A DNA stretch of 64,000 nucleotides from Bog-756 sp963704585 (GTDB lineage Bacteria > Actinomycetota > Acidimicrobiia > Acidimicrobiales > RAAP-2), in the NCBI GenBank assembly GCA_963704585.1, contig OY969919.1:1240001-1304000 (forward strand), written 5' to 3'. A program made the translations under genes and the position numbers. The notes beneath the pieces are model-generated. The model had not been told where the DNA came from, ran no database searches, and worked only from the letters and a program-made list of their open reading frames with translations. Below, in pieces: positions 16,392 to 24,547 of this stretch (position 1 is the first letter of the stretch; each line of letters starts with the position of its first letter).

Positions 16392-17630
16392 ATGGTCGCT
16401 GTGCGCCGGCGGACGGGCGCGCTGGCGGGAATCGCTTCCCTCACCCTCCTCGCCGCATGCGGATCGGCCTCCTTCGGTGCCTCCCCCGTCCACCAGGCGC
16501 CCGACGCCGGCACCACGTCACCCGTCTTCTACCGGGCGCCCGCACCGCTCCCGCTCGAGCCTCCGGGCTCGGTCATCCGTGCGCAGGCGCTGGCCGCGGG
16601 AGCGGGACTGCCCGCGGGGGCGACCGCGTACCGCGTGCTCTACCACTCGCAGACGCTGAGCGGCGGCGACGTCGCGGTCTCCGGAATGGTCGTCGTGCCG
16701 GGTGGGAGGCGGCCCGTGGGCGGGTTCCCGATCCTCGCGTGGGCCCACGGGACGACAGGCACCGCCGCAGGGTGCGCACCGTCCCTCGAGGGGATCGCCT
16801 CGCTCCCCGCGCTCGGGACGATGCTCGGCGACGGTTTCATCGTCGCGGCGACCGACTACCAGGGGCTCGGTGTGGACGACGGCACGAGCCCCTACCTGAT
16901 CGGCACGGCCGAGGCACAGGACGTGCTCGACGGGGCACGCGCCGCGCGCGAGCTCGTCGGCCAGGCCGCGTCCAACGAGGTCGTCGTGCTCGGCCACTCC
17001 CAGGGAGGGCAGGCGGCGCTCTTCGCGGGCCAGATCGCCCCCTCCTACGCACCCGAGCTCTTCGTGGCCGGGGTGGTCGCGGCGGCGCCGGTCACCTCGA
17101 TCTTCGAGCTCGCGCCGCGGTCCACAGAGCAGCCGGCCGGGGACGGAGCGGCCTACCTGGTGATGGCGCTCGACTCGTGGGAGGCCGCCTACGGCAACCT
17201 TCCCGACGGGGGTCTGCTCACTGCGTCGGGCGAGGAGCGTCTCCGTGCCGCGGCCGTCGGATGCGAGCCGGCCGTCGCCACGGCGTTCGCAGGGGAGCCC
17301 GCCGCATCGTTCCTCGCACCCGGCTGGCGGTCGGACCCGGCCCTGCTCGCGGACGCGGCGCTCAACCGGCCCGGTCAGGCGCCGATCGCCGCGCCGCTGC
17401 TCGTGGTGCAGGGCACCGCCGATCGTCTGGTCCCCGCGGCGACGACCGCTGCCTTCGTGCGCGATCAGCTCTGCGGGGCAGCCGGTGACGACGTGGAGGA
17501 GCTCGTCGAGCACGGCGCTGACCACACCGACATCCTGGGCGCGGCGCTGCCCGCGGTCCTCCAGTGGTTCGAACAGCGCCTGTTCGGGGTTGCTGCGGCA
17601 CCCGGCTGCCCCGGCCCGGCGGTGCGCTGA
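16392..17630 (+). CDS. Secreted lipoprotein lipase of the LIP family
   Basis: A 412-aa alpha/beta hydrolase with a lipoprotein signal peptide: Arg-rich start, GALAGIASLTLLAAC with the lipobox LLAAC near residues 18-22. The family of secretory lipases (Candida LIP type) is shown by VSGMVVVPGG, ILAWAHGTTGTA for the oxyanion region, DYQGLGVDDGTSPYLIG, the nucleophile elbow VVLGHSQGGQAALF, LVVQGTADRLVPAATT with the acid, and the histidine in EHGADHTDIL. It probably sits on the outer face of the membrane and cleaves lipid esters. ATG 16392 is chosen because it gives a correct signal peptide and has GGGGAGAGGG upstream; longer in-frame starts exist at 16314 and 16317. Confidence 0.85.
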   Translation: MVAVRRRTGALAGIASLTLLAACGSASFGASPVHQAPDAGTTSPVFYRAPAPLPLEPPGSVIRAQALAAGAGLPAGATAYRVLYHSQTLSGGDVAVSGMVVVPGGRRPVGGFPILAWAHGTTGTAAGCAPSLEGIASLPALGTMLGDGFIVAATDYQGLGVDDGTSPYLIGTAEAQDVLDGARAARELVGQAASNEVVVLGHSQGGQAALFAGQIAPSYAPELFVAGVVAAAPVTSIFELAPRSTEQPAGDGAAYLVMALDSWEAAYGNLPDGGLLTASGEERLRAAAVGCEPAVATAFAGEPAASFLAPGWRSDPALLADAALNRPGQAPIAAPLLVVQGTADRLVPAATTAAFVRDQLCGAAGDDVEELVEHGADHTDILGAALPAVLQWFEQRLFGVAAAPGCPGPAVR

Positions 17631-17664
17631 GCTGCGGTCCGCGCCGCCGCGCCAGCGCGAACGG

Positions 17665-18555
17665 TCAGACGTCGAGGAACCGGCGCACGGCGAGCGCGGA
17701 GCCGATCACGCCGACACCGACGCCGACCAGGCCGACAACCAGACAGATGCCCACGACCTCCCAGCCCGGGATCGACATCTGCACGAAGATGTCCTGCTGG
17801 TTCGCGGCGGTCCTGGTGGCGTCGAGCCCGAGACCGAGGTAGAGGGCGACGACCACCAACACGGCGACGGCCGCGCCGAGCAACCCCTGCACCATGCCCT
17901 CGGCCATGAACGGCAGCCGGATGAACCAGTTGGTCGCACCGACCAGCTTCATGACCGAGACCTCGCGACGACGGGCGAAGATCGCCATGCGGATCGTGTT
18001 GAGGATGAGCACGGCCGCGGAGAGGAGGAGGACGACCGCGATGGCGACGAAGGCGATCTGGAGCCAGTGGATGACGGTCTGCATCGTCTTGATCTGCTGG
18101 CCGGGATACTTCACGTCGAAGATGCCCGGCTTGCCGTAGAACGCCTGGTAGACCGCGGTGGCCTCCGAGGGATCGTTGAGCACGCAGCGGTACGACGACG
18201 GATAGTCGCTCAGCTGGGTGGCGTTGAACTCGTCGGCGGGCTCGATCGCGCGCGCCTCGTTGAAGTCGTACGCCTGGCTCCGGTAGGTGCAGGTCTTCAC
18301 GTACGGGTTCTGGGTGAGCTGGCTGCCGACCGAGGTGATCAGGGACGGGCTGGCGTTCGGGTTCACGAAGACGATGGTCTGGACGCCGTTCTGCCACTGG
18401 AGGGCGGCCTTCGAGGCGCCCTGGCGGAGCAGGAGGGTCGAGCCGACGAGGGCGAGCGAGACGGCGACCGTGAGGACGGCCGCAACCGTCATGAGACGGT
18501 TGCGCCACAGGTTCGTCGCGGCTTCCCGCGACACGTACCGGGCGGAGATGGCCAT
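17665..18555 (-). CDS. ftsX: Cell division ABC transporter permease FtsX
   Basis: A 296-aa membrane protein with an N-terminal helix (about residues 22-45), a large extracellular loop of about 120 residues and three C-terminal helices. Typical FtsX segments are REAATNLWRNRLMTVAAVLTVAVSL, ILNTIRMAIFARRREVSVMKLVGATNWFIRLPFMAEGMVQG. With FtsE it controls peptidoglycan hydrolases at the septum or cell wall. It starts within the ftsE stop (TGATG overlap) and ends the operon. Confidence 0.95.
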   Translation of the reverse strand: MAISARYVSREAATNLWRNRLMTVAAVLTVAVSLALVGSTLLLRQGASKAALQWQNGVQTIVFVNPNASPSLITSVGSQLTQNPYVKTCTYRSQAYDFNEARAIEPADEFNATQLSDYPSSYRCVLNDPSEATAVYQAFYGKPGIFDVKYPGQQIKTMQTVIHWLQIAFVAIAVVLLLSAAVLILNTIRMAIFARRREVSVMKLVGATNWFIRLPFMAEGMVQGLLGAAVAVLVVVALYLGLGLDATRTAANQQDIFVQMSIPGWEVVGICLVVGLVGVGVGVIGSALAVRRFLDV

Positions 18556-19376
18556 CAGGTGCGGGCTGCCACGCTTCCGGGGCGGGGGGCGGGCGGTGCC
18601 TCGTTCGGCGGATCGCCGACGGGCGCGATCTCGGACGGCGCGGCTTCGGCCACCGCGCCGGTCGGCGAACCGGCTCCCGCCGCCGCGGTCGCGCTGTCGA
18701 TGCCGTAGACGCCGTGTGCCTGGTCCCGAACGAGCACGCCGCGGTCGAGCTCGATGACCCGCCGTCGCATCTGGTCGACCATGCCCGCGTCGTGGGTGGC
18801 GATGATCACCGTCGTGCCGGTCCGGTTGATCCGGTCGAGCAGCCGCATGATGCCGAGGCTGGTCGCCGGGTCGAGGTTGCCGGTCGGCTCGTCGGCCAGC
18901 AGGATCAGCGGCCGGTTCACGAAGGCGCGGGCGACGGCGACACGCTGCTGCTCGCCGCCGGAGAGCTCGTGCGGCAGGTTGTCACGCTTCTTCGCGAGTC
19001 CCACCAGGTCGAGCACCTGGGGGACCTGCGAGGCGATCACGTGCTTCGGCCGGCCGATGACCTCGAGGGCGAAGGCGACGTTTTCGAAGACGGACTTGTT
19101 GGGCAGCAGGCGGAAGTCCTGAAAGACGCAGCCGATGTTGCGGCGGAGGTAGGGGATGCGCCACTTCGCGAGGTGGCCGATCTCCTTGCCCGCCTCCCAG
19201 ATCCGCCCCGTGTCGGGCATCTCCTCGCGCAACAGGAGACGGATGAACGTCGTCTTGCCCGAGCCCGACGGTCCGACGAGGAAGACGAACTCCCCCTTGT
19301 CGATCTCGACCGAGCAGTCGTGGAGCGCGACAGTCGAGCCCTTGTACGTCTTGGTGACGTGTTCGAACTTGATCAT
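18555..19376 (-). CDS. ftsE: Cell division ATP-binding protein FtsE, with C-terminal extension
   Basis: A 273-aa ABC ATPase: Walker A VGPSGSGKTTF near residue 34, Q-loop FQDFRLLPNKSV, signature LSGGEQQRVAVARA, Walker B ILLADEPTGNLD, and the H-loop ATHDAGMVD. It powers FtsX. Typical FtsE has about 225-230 residues. Here some 45 extra residues, rich in Ala/Pro/Gly (from about 228 to the end), follow the ABC domain. ATG 19376 is the conserved MIKFEHVTKTY start. Confidence 0.95.
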   Translation of the reverse strand: MIKFEHVTKTYKGSTVALHDCSVEIDKGEFVFLVGPSGSGKTTFIRLLLREEMPDTGRIWEAGKEIGHLAKWRIPYLRRNIGCVFQDFRLLPNKSVFENVAFALEVIGRPKHVIASQVPQVLDLVGLAKKRDNLPHELSGGEQQRVAVARAFVNRPLILLADEPTGNLDPATSLGIMRLLDRINRTGTTVIIATHDAGMVDQMRRRVIELDRGVLVRDQAHGVYGIDSATAAAGAGSPTGAVAEAAPSEIAPVGDPPNEAPPAPRPGSVAART

Positions 19377-19434
19377 GAAGGGAAGGTCACGTGAGAGCGG
19401 GGGCGTGCGTTGCCGGGGACTGCCACGCCCCAAC

Positions 19435-19440
19435 ACACTA
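19435..19440 (-). promoter_or_regulatory. -10 of ftsEX (TAGTGT)
   Basis: TAGTGT lies 58 nt before the ftsE ATG, with TTTCAC 18 nt further upstream as a possible -35. It would give a leader of about 50 nt, unlike the leaderless genes nearby. Confidence 0.4.
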
Positions 19441-19528
19441 CCCCTCGAGTCGCGCGGAGTGAAAGCACGCTGTCTGACCTCGCCTTGTGCGCGGCGCGAC
19501 CCGCTGCCCGTCGTCGATCCGCGGGTCG

Positions 19529-20680
19529 TCAGCCTTCGTCGCGTCGCTGTGTCGCGCGCCGCCGGAGCTCTGCCTCGATGAACTGGTCGAGGTCGCCGTC
19601 GAGGACCGCATCCACGTTGCCGGCCTCCGCGTTGGTGCGGAGGTCCTTCACCAATTGGTACGGCGCGAGCACGTAGGAACGTATCTGGTTCCCCCATGCG
19701 TTCTCCGTGCGCTCGCCCGAGAGCTCCTCGAGCGTCGCCTGGTGCTCCGCGCGCTGCAGCTCGGCGAGCTTGGCCGCCAGCACCTGCAGAGCCTTCGCCT
19801 TGTTCTGGTGCTGGCTCCGTTGGTTCTGGCACGACACCACGATCCCGGTCGGGAGGTGGGTGATGCGCACCGCCGAGTCGGTCTTGTTGACGTGCTGTCC
19901 GCCCGCGCCCGACGAGCGGTACGTGTCGATCCGGAGGTCCTTCTCGTCGATCTCGACCTCGTCGGAGACGTCCTCGAGGAACGGCACGACGTCGAGCGAT
20001 GCGAAGCTGGTCTGCCTGCGCCGGTTCGCGTCGAACGGCGAGATGCGGACCAGGCGGTGCACGCCGCGCTCGGCGGAGAGCAGACCGAATGCGTTCCGTC
20101 CGCGCACGAGGAACGTGGCCGACAGCAGACCCGCCTCCTGCCCGGGCGTCGCCTCCTCGACCTCGACCTCGAAGCCGCGACGCTCCGCCCACCGCTGGTA
20201 CATGCGCAGCAGCATCTCCGCCCAGTCCTGCGCGTCGGTCCCGCCGGCGCCGGCGTGGATCTCGGCGATCGCGTCTGCGCCGTCGTACTCCCCCGCGAAG
20301 AGCGCGCGCAGCTCGAGCGCGCCGAGCCGCCGGTCGAGGTCGTCGACGGCTTCGTCGATCTCGGGGCGGAGGGAGTCGTCCGCTTCCTCCACGAGGAGCT
20401 CGTGGAGCGTCTCGGCGTCCGAGAGTCGCCGGTCGAGGTCGGCCACGAGGTCGAGGTCCTCGTTGACGAGTCCCAGCTCACGGGTGATGTCTCGGGCGCG
20501 CTCGGGGTCGTCCCAGAGGTCGGGGTCCGAGACGGCCTTCTCGAGCTCGGCGCGGCGCTCCTCGAGCCGGGTGGTGCCCACGATGCCGGCGGCGTCGGCC
20601 AGCCGACGTCGGAGCGCGGCGAGTTGGGCGTCGAGATCGCCCTCCTCGGCCCCGCCGGCCCCGCCGGTCGTTCGCGCCAC
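19529..20680 (-). CDS. prfB: Peptide chain release factor 2
   Basis: A 383-aa class I release factor reading UGA and UAA. It carries the RF2 anticodon-like tripeptide SPF in RISPFDANRRRQTSF and the GGQ motif in SSGAGGQHVNKTDSAVRI that triggers peptidyl-tRNA hydrolysis. The N-terminal domain and EIHAGAGGTDAQDWAEMLLRMY are complete. The frame is continuous from GTG 20680, so the programmed +1 frameshift and in-frame UGA near codon 25 known from enterobacterial prfB are absent, as is usual in actinobacteria. It begins 11 bp after the secA stop and is probably co-transcribed with it. Confidence 0.95.
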   Translation of the reverse strand: MARTTGGAGGAEEGDLDAQLAALRRRLADAAGIVGTTRLEERRAELEKAVSDPDLWDDPERARDITRELGLVNEDLDLVADLDRRLSDAETLHELLVEEADDSLRPEIDEAVDDLDRRLGALELRALFAGEYDGADAIAEIHAGAGGTDAQDWAEMLLRMYQRWAERRGFEVEVEEATPGQEAGLLSATFLVRGRNAFGLLSAERGVHRLVRISPFDANRRRQTSFASLDVVPFLEDVSDEVEIDEKDLRIDTYRSSGAGGQHVNKTDSAVRITHLPTGIVVSCQNQRSQHQNKAKALQVLAAKLAELQRAEHQATLEELSGERTENAWGNQIRSYVLAPYQLVKDLRTNAEAGNVDAVLDGDLDQFIEAELRRRATQRRDEG

Positions 20681-20691
20681 CGACGGTGACC

Positions 20692-23475
20692 TCAGTTGGC
20701 GCCGTGGCAGAGCTTGAACTTCTTGCCGCTCCCGCAGTAGCAAGGTTCGTTGCGGCCGATCTTCTCGCGCTCCGACTTCACGATCGGGACCTGCGACTCG
20801 CCGTCCTCCGCGAAGCGGTTGGTCACCCCTGGCTGGCTGCCGGCGAACCCCCCGCTGGCCGAGTTCCCCCCGAGCCCGTTCCCCTCGGCGAGCTCGTCGG
20901 GCGGCGCGGCGGCGAACGCGGCGCTGATCGCGCTGTCACCCTGCACCGGGTCGTCGGCCGCGACGTAGCTCGCGCGAGCGAGATCGGGCTCTGCGGCCGG
21001 CTCGGTGAGGACCTGGACGTGGAAGATGTACCGCAGGTAGTCGTCGTTGATCGCGTCCATCAGCTTCGAGAACATCGCGAAGCCGTCGCGCTGCCAGGCG
21101 ACGAGCGGGTCCTGGTTGCCCATCGCGCGCAGGTTGATCCCCTCGCGGAGGTAGTCCATCTCGGCGAGGTGGTCCTGCCACCGCTGGTCGATGATCTGCA
21201 GCATGATGTCGCGCTCGAGCTGGCGGGCCGTCTCCTCGCCGCCCGGGATCGTCTCGTCCCGCTCCTGGTACAGGTCGAGGGCCTCGGTGATCACGCTCTC
21301 GGTGATCTGCCCGACCGTCGACGCGCCGGAGATGTCGTCGGCGACGAACTTCGTCGGGTAGTACTGGGTGAGGTCGGTGATCAGCCGCGGCAGGTCCCAC
21401 TCCTCGGGGAACTCGGAGGGGCACGAGTCGGCCACCACGGCGGTCAGGGTCGTCTCGAGCAGCGCGACGGTGTCCTCGCGCAGGTCCTCGCCCTCGATGA
21501 CCTGGTACCGGCGCCCGTAGATCACCTTGCGCTGCTCGTTCATGACGTCGTCGTACTTGAGGACGTCCTTGCGCATCTCCGCGTTGCGGCCCTCGACGGT
21601 GTTCTGCGCGCGCTCGATGGCCTTCGTCACCATCTTCGCCTCGATGGGGACGTCGTCGGGCAGTGCGCGACCCATCACCCAGTTCATCGCACCGGTGGCG
21701 AAGAGGCGCATGAGGTCGTCCTCGAGCGAGAGGAAGAACCGGCTCTCGCCCGGGTCACCCTGCCGACCGGACCGGCCGCGCAGCTGGTTGTCGATCCGGC
21801 GGCTCTCGTGACGCTCGCTCCCGAGTACGTAGAGCCCGCCGAGCGACCGGACCTGCTCGCCCTCGGCGGTGCACACGGCCTCGAACTCCTTGGTCAGCTG
21901 CTCGAGGGTCGCCCGCCCCTCGTCGCTCGCGAGATCGAGCCCGCGCGAGCTCGCCTCGCGATGTGCGAGCCCCTCGGGGTTGCCCCCGAGGATGATGTCG
22001 ACGCCGCGCCCCGCCATGTTGGTGGCGACGGTGACCGCGCCGACCCGGCCGGCCTGCGCCACGATCTCCGCCTCCCGGAAGTGCTGCTTGGCGTTGAGTA
22101 CCTCGTGGGGGATGCCGCGCTTGTCGAGGAGCCGCGAGAGCTGCTCCGACTTGGAGACCGACGCCGTCCCGACCAGCACCGGCTGGCCGGCGGTGTGCCG
22201 CTCGACGATGTCCTCGACGACCGCGGCGAACTTGGCGTCCTCAGACTTGTAGATGAGGTCCGCGTTGTCGGCGCGGACCATCGGCATGTTGGTCGGGATC
22301 GGGACGACCGGCAGCTCGTAGGTGTTCGCGAACTCCGACGCCTCGGTCTCCGCGGTGCCGGTCATGCCGGCGAGCTTGTCGTAGAGGCGGAAGTAGTTCT
22401 GGAGGGTCACCGTCGCCCAGGTGTGGTTCTCCTCCTTGATGCGGACCCGCTCCTTCGCCTCGACCGCCTGGTGCAGACCGTCGGACCACCGGCGACCGTC
22501 GAGCGTGCGTCCGGTGAACTCGTCGACGATCTTCACCTCGCCCTGGGCGACCAGATAGTCCTTGTCGCGGTGGTAGAGCTCCTTGGCGAGGAGCGCCTGG
22601 GTGAGGTGGTGCACGTAGCCCACCGCCACCGCGTCGTAGAGGTTGTCGACGCCGAGCTGCCGCTCGACCTTGTCGATGCCTTCCTCCGTCGGGACGACCG
22701 CGCGCTTCTCCTCGTCCACCTCGTAGTCGTCGCCGTCGCGAAGGGTCCGGACGATGCCGGCGAACTGGTAGTAGAGCTGCGCGGACTCGGCCGCGGGCCC
22801 CGAGATGATGAGGGGCGTCCGTGCTTCGTCGATGAGGATGGAGTCGACCTCGTCGACGATCGCGAAGTGGTGGCCGCGCTGGACCATCGTCTCCTTCGAC
22901 CGGGCCATGTTGTCGCGGAGGTAGTCGAAGCCGAACTCGGTGTTGGTCCCGTAGGTCACGTCCGACCAGTAGGCGTCGCGCTTGGCCTGGCTGTCGTCGA
23001 TGTCCGGCCCGACCCGTCCCACCGTCAGTCCGAGGAACCGGTGGACCCGGCCCATCCACTCCGCGTCACGAGTGGCCAGGTAGTCGTTGACCGTCACCAC
23101 ATGGACCCCGTCGCCGGCCAGCGCGTTGAGGTAGACGGGGAGGGTCGACACGAGGGTCTTGCCCTCGCCGGTCTTCATCTCGGCGATCCAGCCGAAGTGG
23201 AGGGCCATCCCGCCCATCAGCTGCACGTCGAAGTGGCGCTGGCCGATCACCCGCCAGGCGCTCTCGCGGACCAGCGCGAACGCCTCGACCAGCAGGTCCT
23301 CGAGGCTCTCCCCGCGCTCGAGCCGCTCCTTGAAGACCGTGGTCAGTGCCCGCAGCTCGTCGTCCGAGCGCGACTCCATTTCGGGCTCGAGCGCGTTGAC
23401 GAGCGGCACGAGCTCCGCGAGGCGGCGGACCTTCTTGCCCTCGCCCGCGCGGAGGACTTTGGTGAGGACGCTCAT
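20692..23475 (-). CDS. secA: Preprotein translocase ATPase SecA
   Basis: A 927-aa motor of the Sec export pathway. The first nucleotide-binding domain has MKTGEGKT at residues 100-107 and the DEVDSILIDEARTPLIISGP block. The crosslinking and scaffold domains follow (GTEFGF-like YGTNTEFGFDYLRDNMA, MTGTAETEASEF). The second motor domain has GRGVDIILGGNPEG and LRGRSGRQGDPGESRFFLSL. The C-terminus keeps the zinc-binding CYCGSGKKFKLCHG tail, so it can interact with SecB-like or ribosomal partners. It matches SecA1, the housekeeping form. A TAGAGT hexamer sits 9 nt before the ATG, just after a strong hairpin. Confidence 0.97.
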   Translation of the reverse strand: MSVLTKVLRAGEGKKVRRLAELVPLVNALEPEMESRSDDELRALTTVFKERLERGESLEDLLVEAFALVRESAWRVIGQRHFDVQLMGGMALHFGWIAEMKTGEGKTLVSTLPVYLNALAGDGVHVVTVNDYLATRDAEWMGRVHRFLGLTVGRVGPDIDDSQAKRDAYWSDVTYGTNTEFGFDYLRDNMARSKETMVQRGHHFAIVDEVDSILIDEARTPLIISGPAAESAQLYYQFAGIVRTLRDGDDYEVDEEKRAVVPTEEGIDKVERQLGVDNLYDAVAVGYVHHLTQALLAKELYHRDKDYLVAQGEVKIVDEFTGRTLDGRRWSDGLHQAVEAKERVRIKEENHTWATVTLQNYFRLYDKLAGMTGTAETEASEFANTYELPVVPIPTNMPMVRADNADLIYKSEDAKFAAVVEDIVERHTAGQPVLVGTASVSKSEQLSRLLDKRGIPHEVLNAKQHFREAEIVAQAGRVGAVTVATNMAGRGVDIILGGNPEGLAHREASSRGLDLASDEGRATLEQLTKEFEAVCTAEGEQVRSLGGLYVLGSERHESRRIDNQLRGRSGRQGDPGESRFFLSLEDDLMRLFATGAMNWVMGRALPDDVPIEAKMVTKAIERAQNTVEGRNAEMRKDVLKYDDVMNEQRKVIYGRRYQVIEGEDLREDTVALLETTLTAVVADSCPSEFPEEWDLPRLITDLTQYYPTKFVADDISGASTVGQITESVITEALDLYQERDETIPGGEETARQLERDIMLQIIDQRWQDHLAEMDYLREGINLRAMGNQDPLVAWQRDGFAMFSKLMDAINDDYLRYIFHVQVLTEPAAEPDLARASYVAADDPVQGDSAISAAFAAAPPDELAEGNGLGGNSASGGFAGSQPGVTNRFAEDGESQVPIVKSEREKIGRNEPCYCGSGKKFKLCHGAN

Positions 23476-23484
23476 GGACCACTC

Positions 23485-23490
23485 ACTCTA
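23485..23490 (-). promoter_or_regulatory. -10 of secA (TAGAGT)
   Basis: TAGAGT lies 9 nt before ATG 23475 and directly follows a hairpin that could end hpf transcription, so secA-prfB probably has its own promoter. Confidence 0.5.
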
Positions 23491-23497
23491 CTGCCGG

Positions 23498-23528
23498 GGC
23501 CGTCGCGGGCCGCCGGCGCGCGACGGCC
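23498..23528 (-). terminator. Terminator-like hairpin between hpf and secA
   Basis: GGCCGTCGCG and CGCGACGGCC form a perfect 10-bp stem with an 11-nt loop, about 78 nt after the hpf stop and 8 nt before the secA -10. Confidence 0.5.
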
Positions 23529-23605
23529 GAGCGGGCGGACCCGGCGGTGCGCCGGAGGTCGCCCGCGGTCGACCGCAGGTCGAGCGGAGCGGCTCGGAGC
23601 CCGCC

Positions 23606-23971
23606 TCAGGCCGTACGCGCCCGCTGGTAGAGCGCGGGCATCGCCTTCGCCACGCGGTGGCGTGGCTGCGAGCGGCCGATGAGCCGGCCCTTGTTCTTCT
23701 CGAGCTGGTGCTCGAGCTTCTCCACCACCAGGTCGACCGCCTCGAGCGGCAGCCGGGCCGAGGCGCGGGCACGGATGGTGTGGCCGTGGCCGTGCATGAT
23801 GACCTCGCACCGCTCCCGAGCGGAGATGCGCGGGTTGCGCTCCTCACTGAAGTGGATCACGGCCCGGTCCAGCCCGGGACAGAGGCGACCCAGCCGGCCG
23901 ACCTTGTCCTCGGTGAGGGCCCTCTCCTCGTCGGTCACGATCTTCCTGCCATGCGCGATGACCACGTCCAC
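23606..23971 (-). CDS. hpf: Short ribosome hibernation promoting factor
   Basis: A 121-aa member of the HPF/RaiA (sigma-54 modulation) family that binds the ribosomal decoding region and stops translation in dormancy. Conserved parts are the N-terminal MDVVIAHGRKI, DRAVIHFSEERNPRIS, CEVIMHGHGHTIRARA and the lysine-rich EKLEHQLEKNKGRLIGR. Most actinobacterial HPFs are long (about 220 aa or more) with a C-terminal dimerisation domain for 100S ribosomes; that domain is missing. GTG 23971 has GAGGAGG 6 nt upstream. It sits just before secA, as in many actinobacteria, but comF is not present between regulators and hpf. Confidence 0.85.
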   Translation of the reverse strand: MDVVIAHGRKIVTDEERALTEDKVGRLGRLCPGLDRAVIHFSEERNPRISARERCEVIMHGHGHTIRARASARLPLEAVDLVVEKLEHQLEKNKGRLIGRSQPRHRVAKAMPALYQRARTA

Positions 23972-24412
23972 GTTGCTGCCTCCTCGGCTGTGCGTCGGGT
24001 GCTTCCTGCCGGTGGTGCCGCTCCCTTCCGTCGCTCGTCCCTACCGATGCTCGACTGCCTTCGTCCTGCGCTTCCGCTGCGCCCGTCCGACATCATCGGC
24101 CGATCGGGGCGGGAAGTGAATTGCCTGTGAACTACCTGCGGCTGACCTGGTCTTTGACCCCACACTCGCCTGCAGGGGAAGTAGCGGTCCGGGCCCGGCG
24201 GCGCCGACCACGTTCGGTCGGATGCCCTTCGGGTCCACTGGACGACCGCGTCGTCCCCTCTCCGCGTACCCCCGACGGCCGGGAGCTGCGCGGGCAGGAC
24301 TTACTCCTAAGCCGCACCATGCTCAGCAACCACGAGTTGCCTTACGTGGGTCGTTTCGCCTGCGACTGGCATCGACTTGCAACCACAGACCCGCAGCCAG
24401 CTCACGGAGGAA
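23972..24412 (-). other. Long leader of hpf with a lower-GC, hairpin-rich 5' part
   Basis: If the TAGACT hexamer at 24413-24418 is a promoter, hpf has a leader of about 435 nt. The first 100 nt (24307-24405) are visibly less GC-rich than the rest of the window. They contain possible hairpins such as CCACG/CGTGG around 24340, and a stem in GGCTTAGGAGTAAGTCC at 24296-24312. They also hold a 32-codon reading frame listed separately. The remaining 330 nt (23972-24306) show no gene or known riboswitch that I recognise. Confidence 0.35.
24307..24405 (-). CDS. Putative leaderless small ORF upstream of hpf (32 aa)
   Basis: GTG 24405 lies exactly 7 nt after TAGACT, the same spacing as at many real genes here. 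The frame encodes 32 residues beginning VSWLRVCGCKSMPVAG and ends with TAG inside a possible hairpin. It contains a C-x-C pair. No homologue is recognised. It could be a regulatory leader peptide, a small protein, or a chance frame in a non-coding leader. Confidence 0.35.
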   Translation of the reverse strand: MSWLRVCGCKSMPVAGETTHVRQLVVAEHGAA

Positions 24413-24418
24413 AGTCTA
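24413..24418 (-). promoter_or_regulatory. -10 of the hpf leader (TAGACT)
   Basis: TAGACT directly follows the strong hairpin at 24426-24459 and is 7 nt before a GTG. Confidence 0.45.
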
Positions 24419-24425
24419 CGCCCGG

Positions 24426-24459
24426 GAACCCGTCGCGTCCCCTGGGACGCGACGAGTTC
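24426..24459 (-). terminator. Strong hairpin after the phosphomannose isomerase operon
   Basis: CGTCGCGTCC pairs perfectly with GGACGCGACG around a CCTG loop. After one mismatch GAAC pairs with GTTC, giving 14 bp in all. It lies about 90 nt after the isomerase stop and 8 nt before the TAGACT promoter. There is no U-tract. Confidence 0.6.
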
Positions 24460-24547
24460 ATGACGTTGTGACCCGGTCGACACGCGACGGCAACAGAGGC
24501 GCACGGCGCGGAGAGGCCGGGCCGCCTGCCCGACCGGGCGGCTCCGG

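Noticed and set aside
19529..20680. Programmed +1 frameshift in prfB
   Set aside because: The frame is continuous from GTG 20680; no in-frame UGA or CTTTGA-type slippery site was found near the start.
20686..23682. A 998-codon open frame opposite secA
   Set aside because: It is the antisense shadow of secA in very GC-rich DNA; composition (Val/Leu/Asp/Arg/Gly repeats) fits no protein family.
24407..24416. GAGGAAAGTC on the plus strand, identical to the conserved start of bacterial RNase P RNA
   Set aside because: No further RNase P elements (matching P4 3' strand, ACAGAAA-type motif) are seen in the next 400 nt, and the site overlaps a hairpin and a -10 on the other strand.
24121..24471. 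A 116-codon plus-strand frame in the region upstream of hpf
   Set aside because: No recognisable motif, no ribosome-binding site or promoter, and it runs across the terminator-like hairpin.
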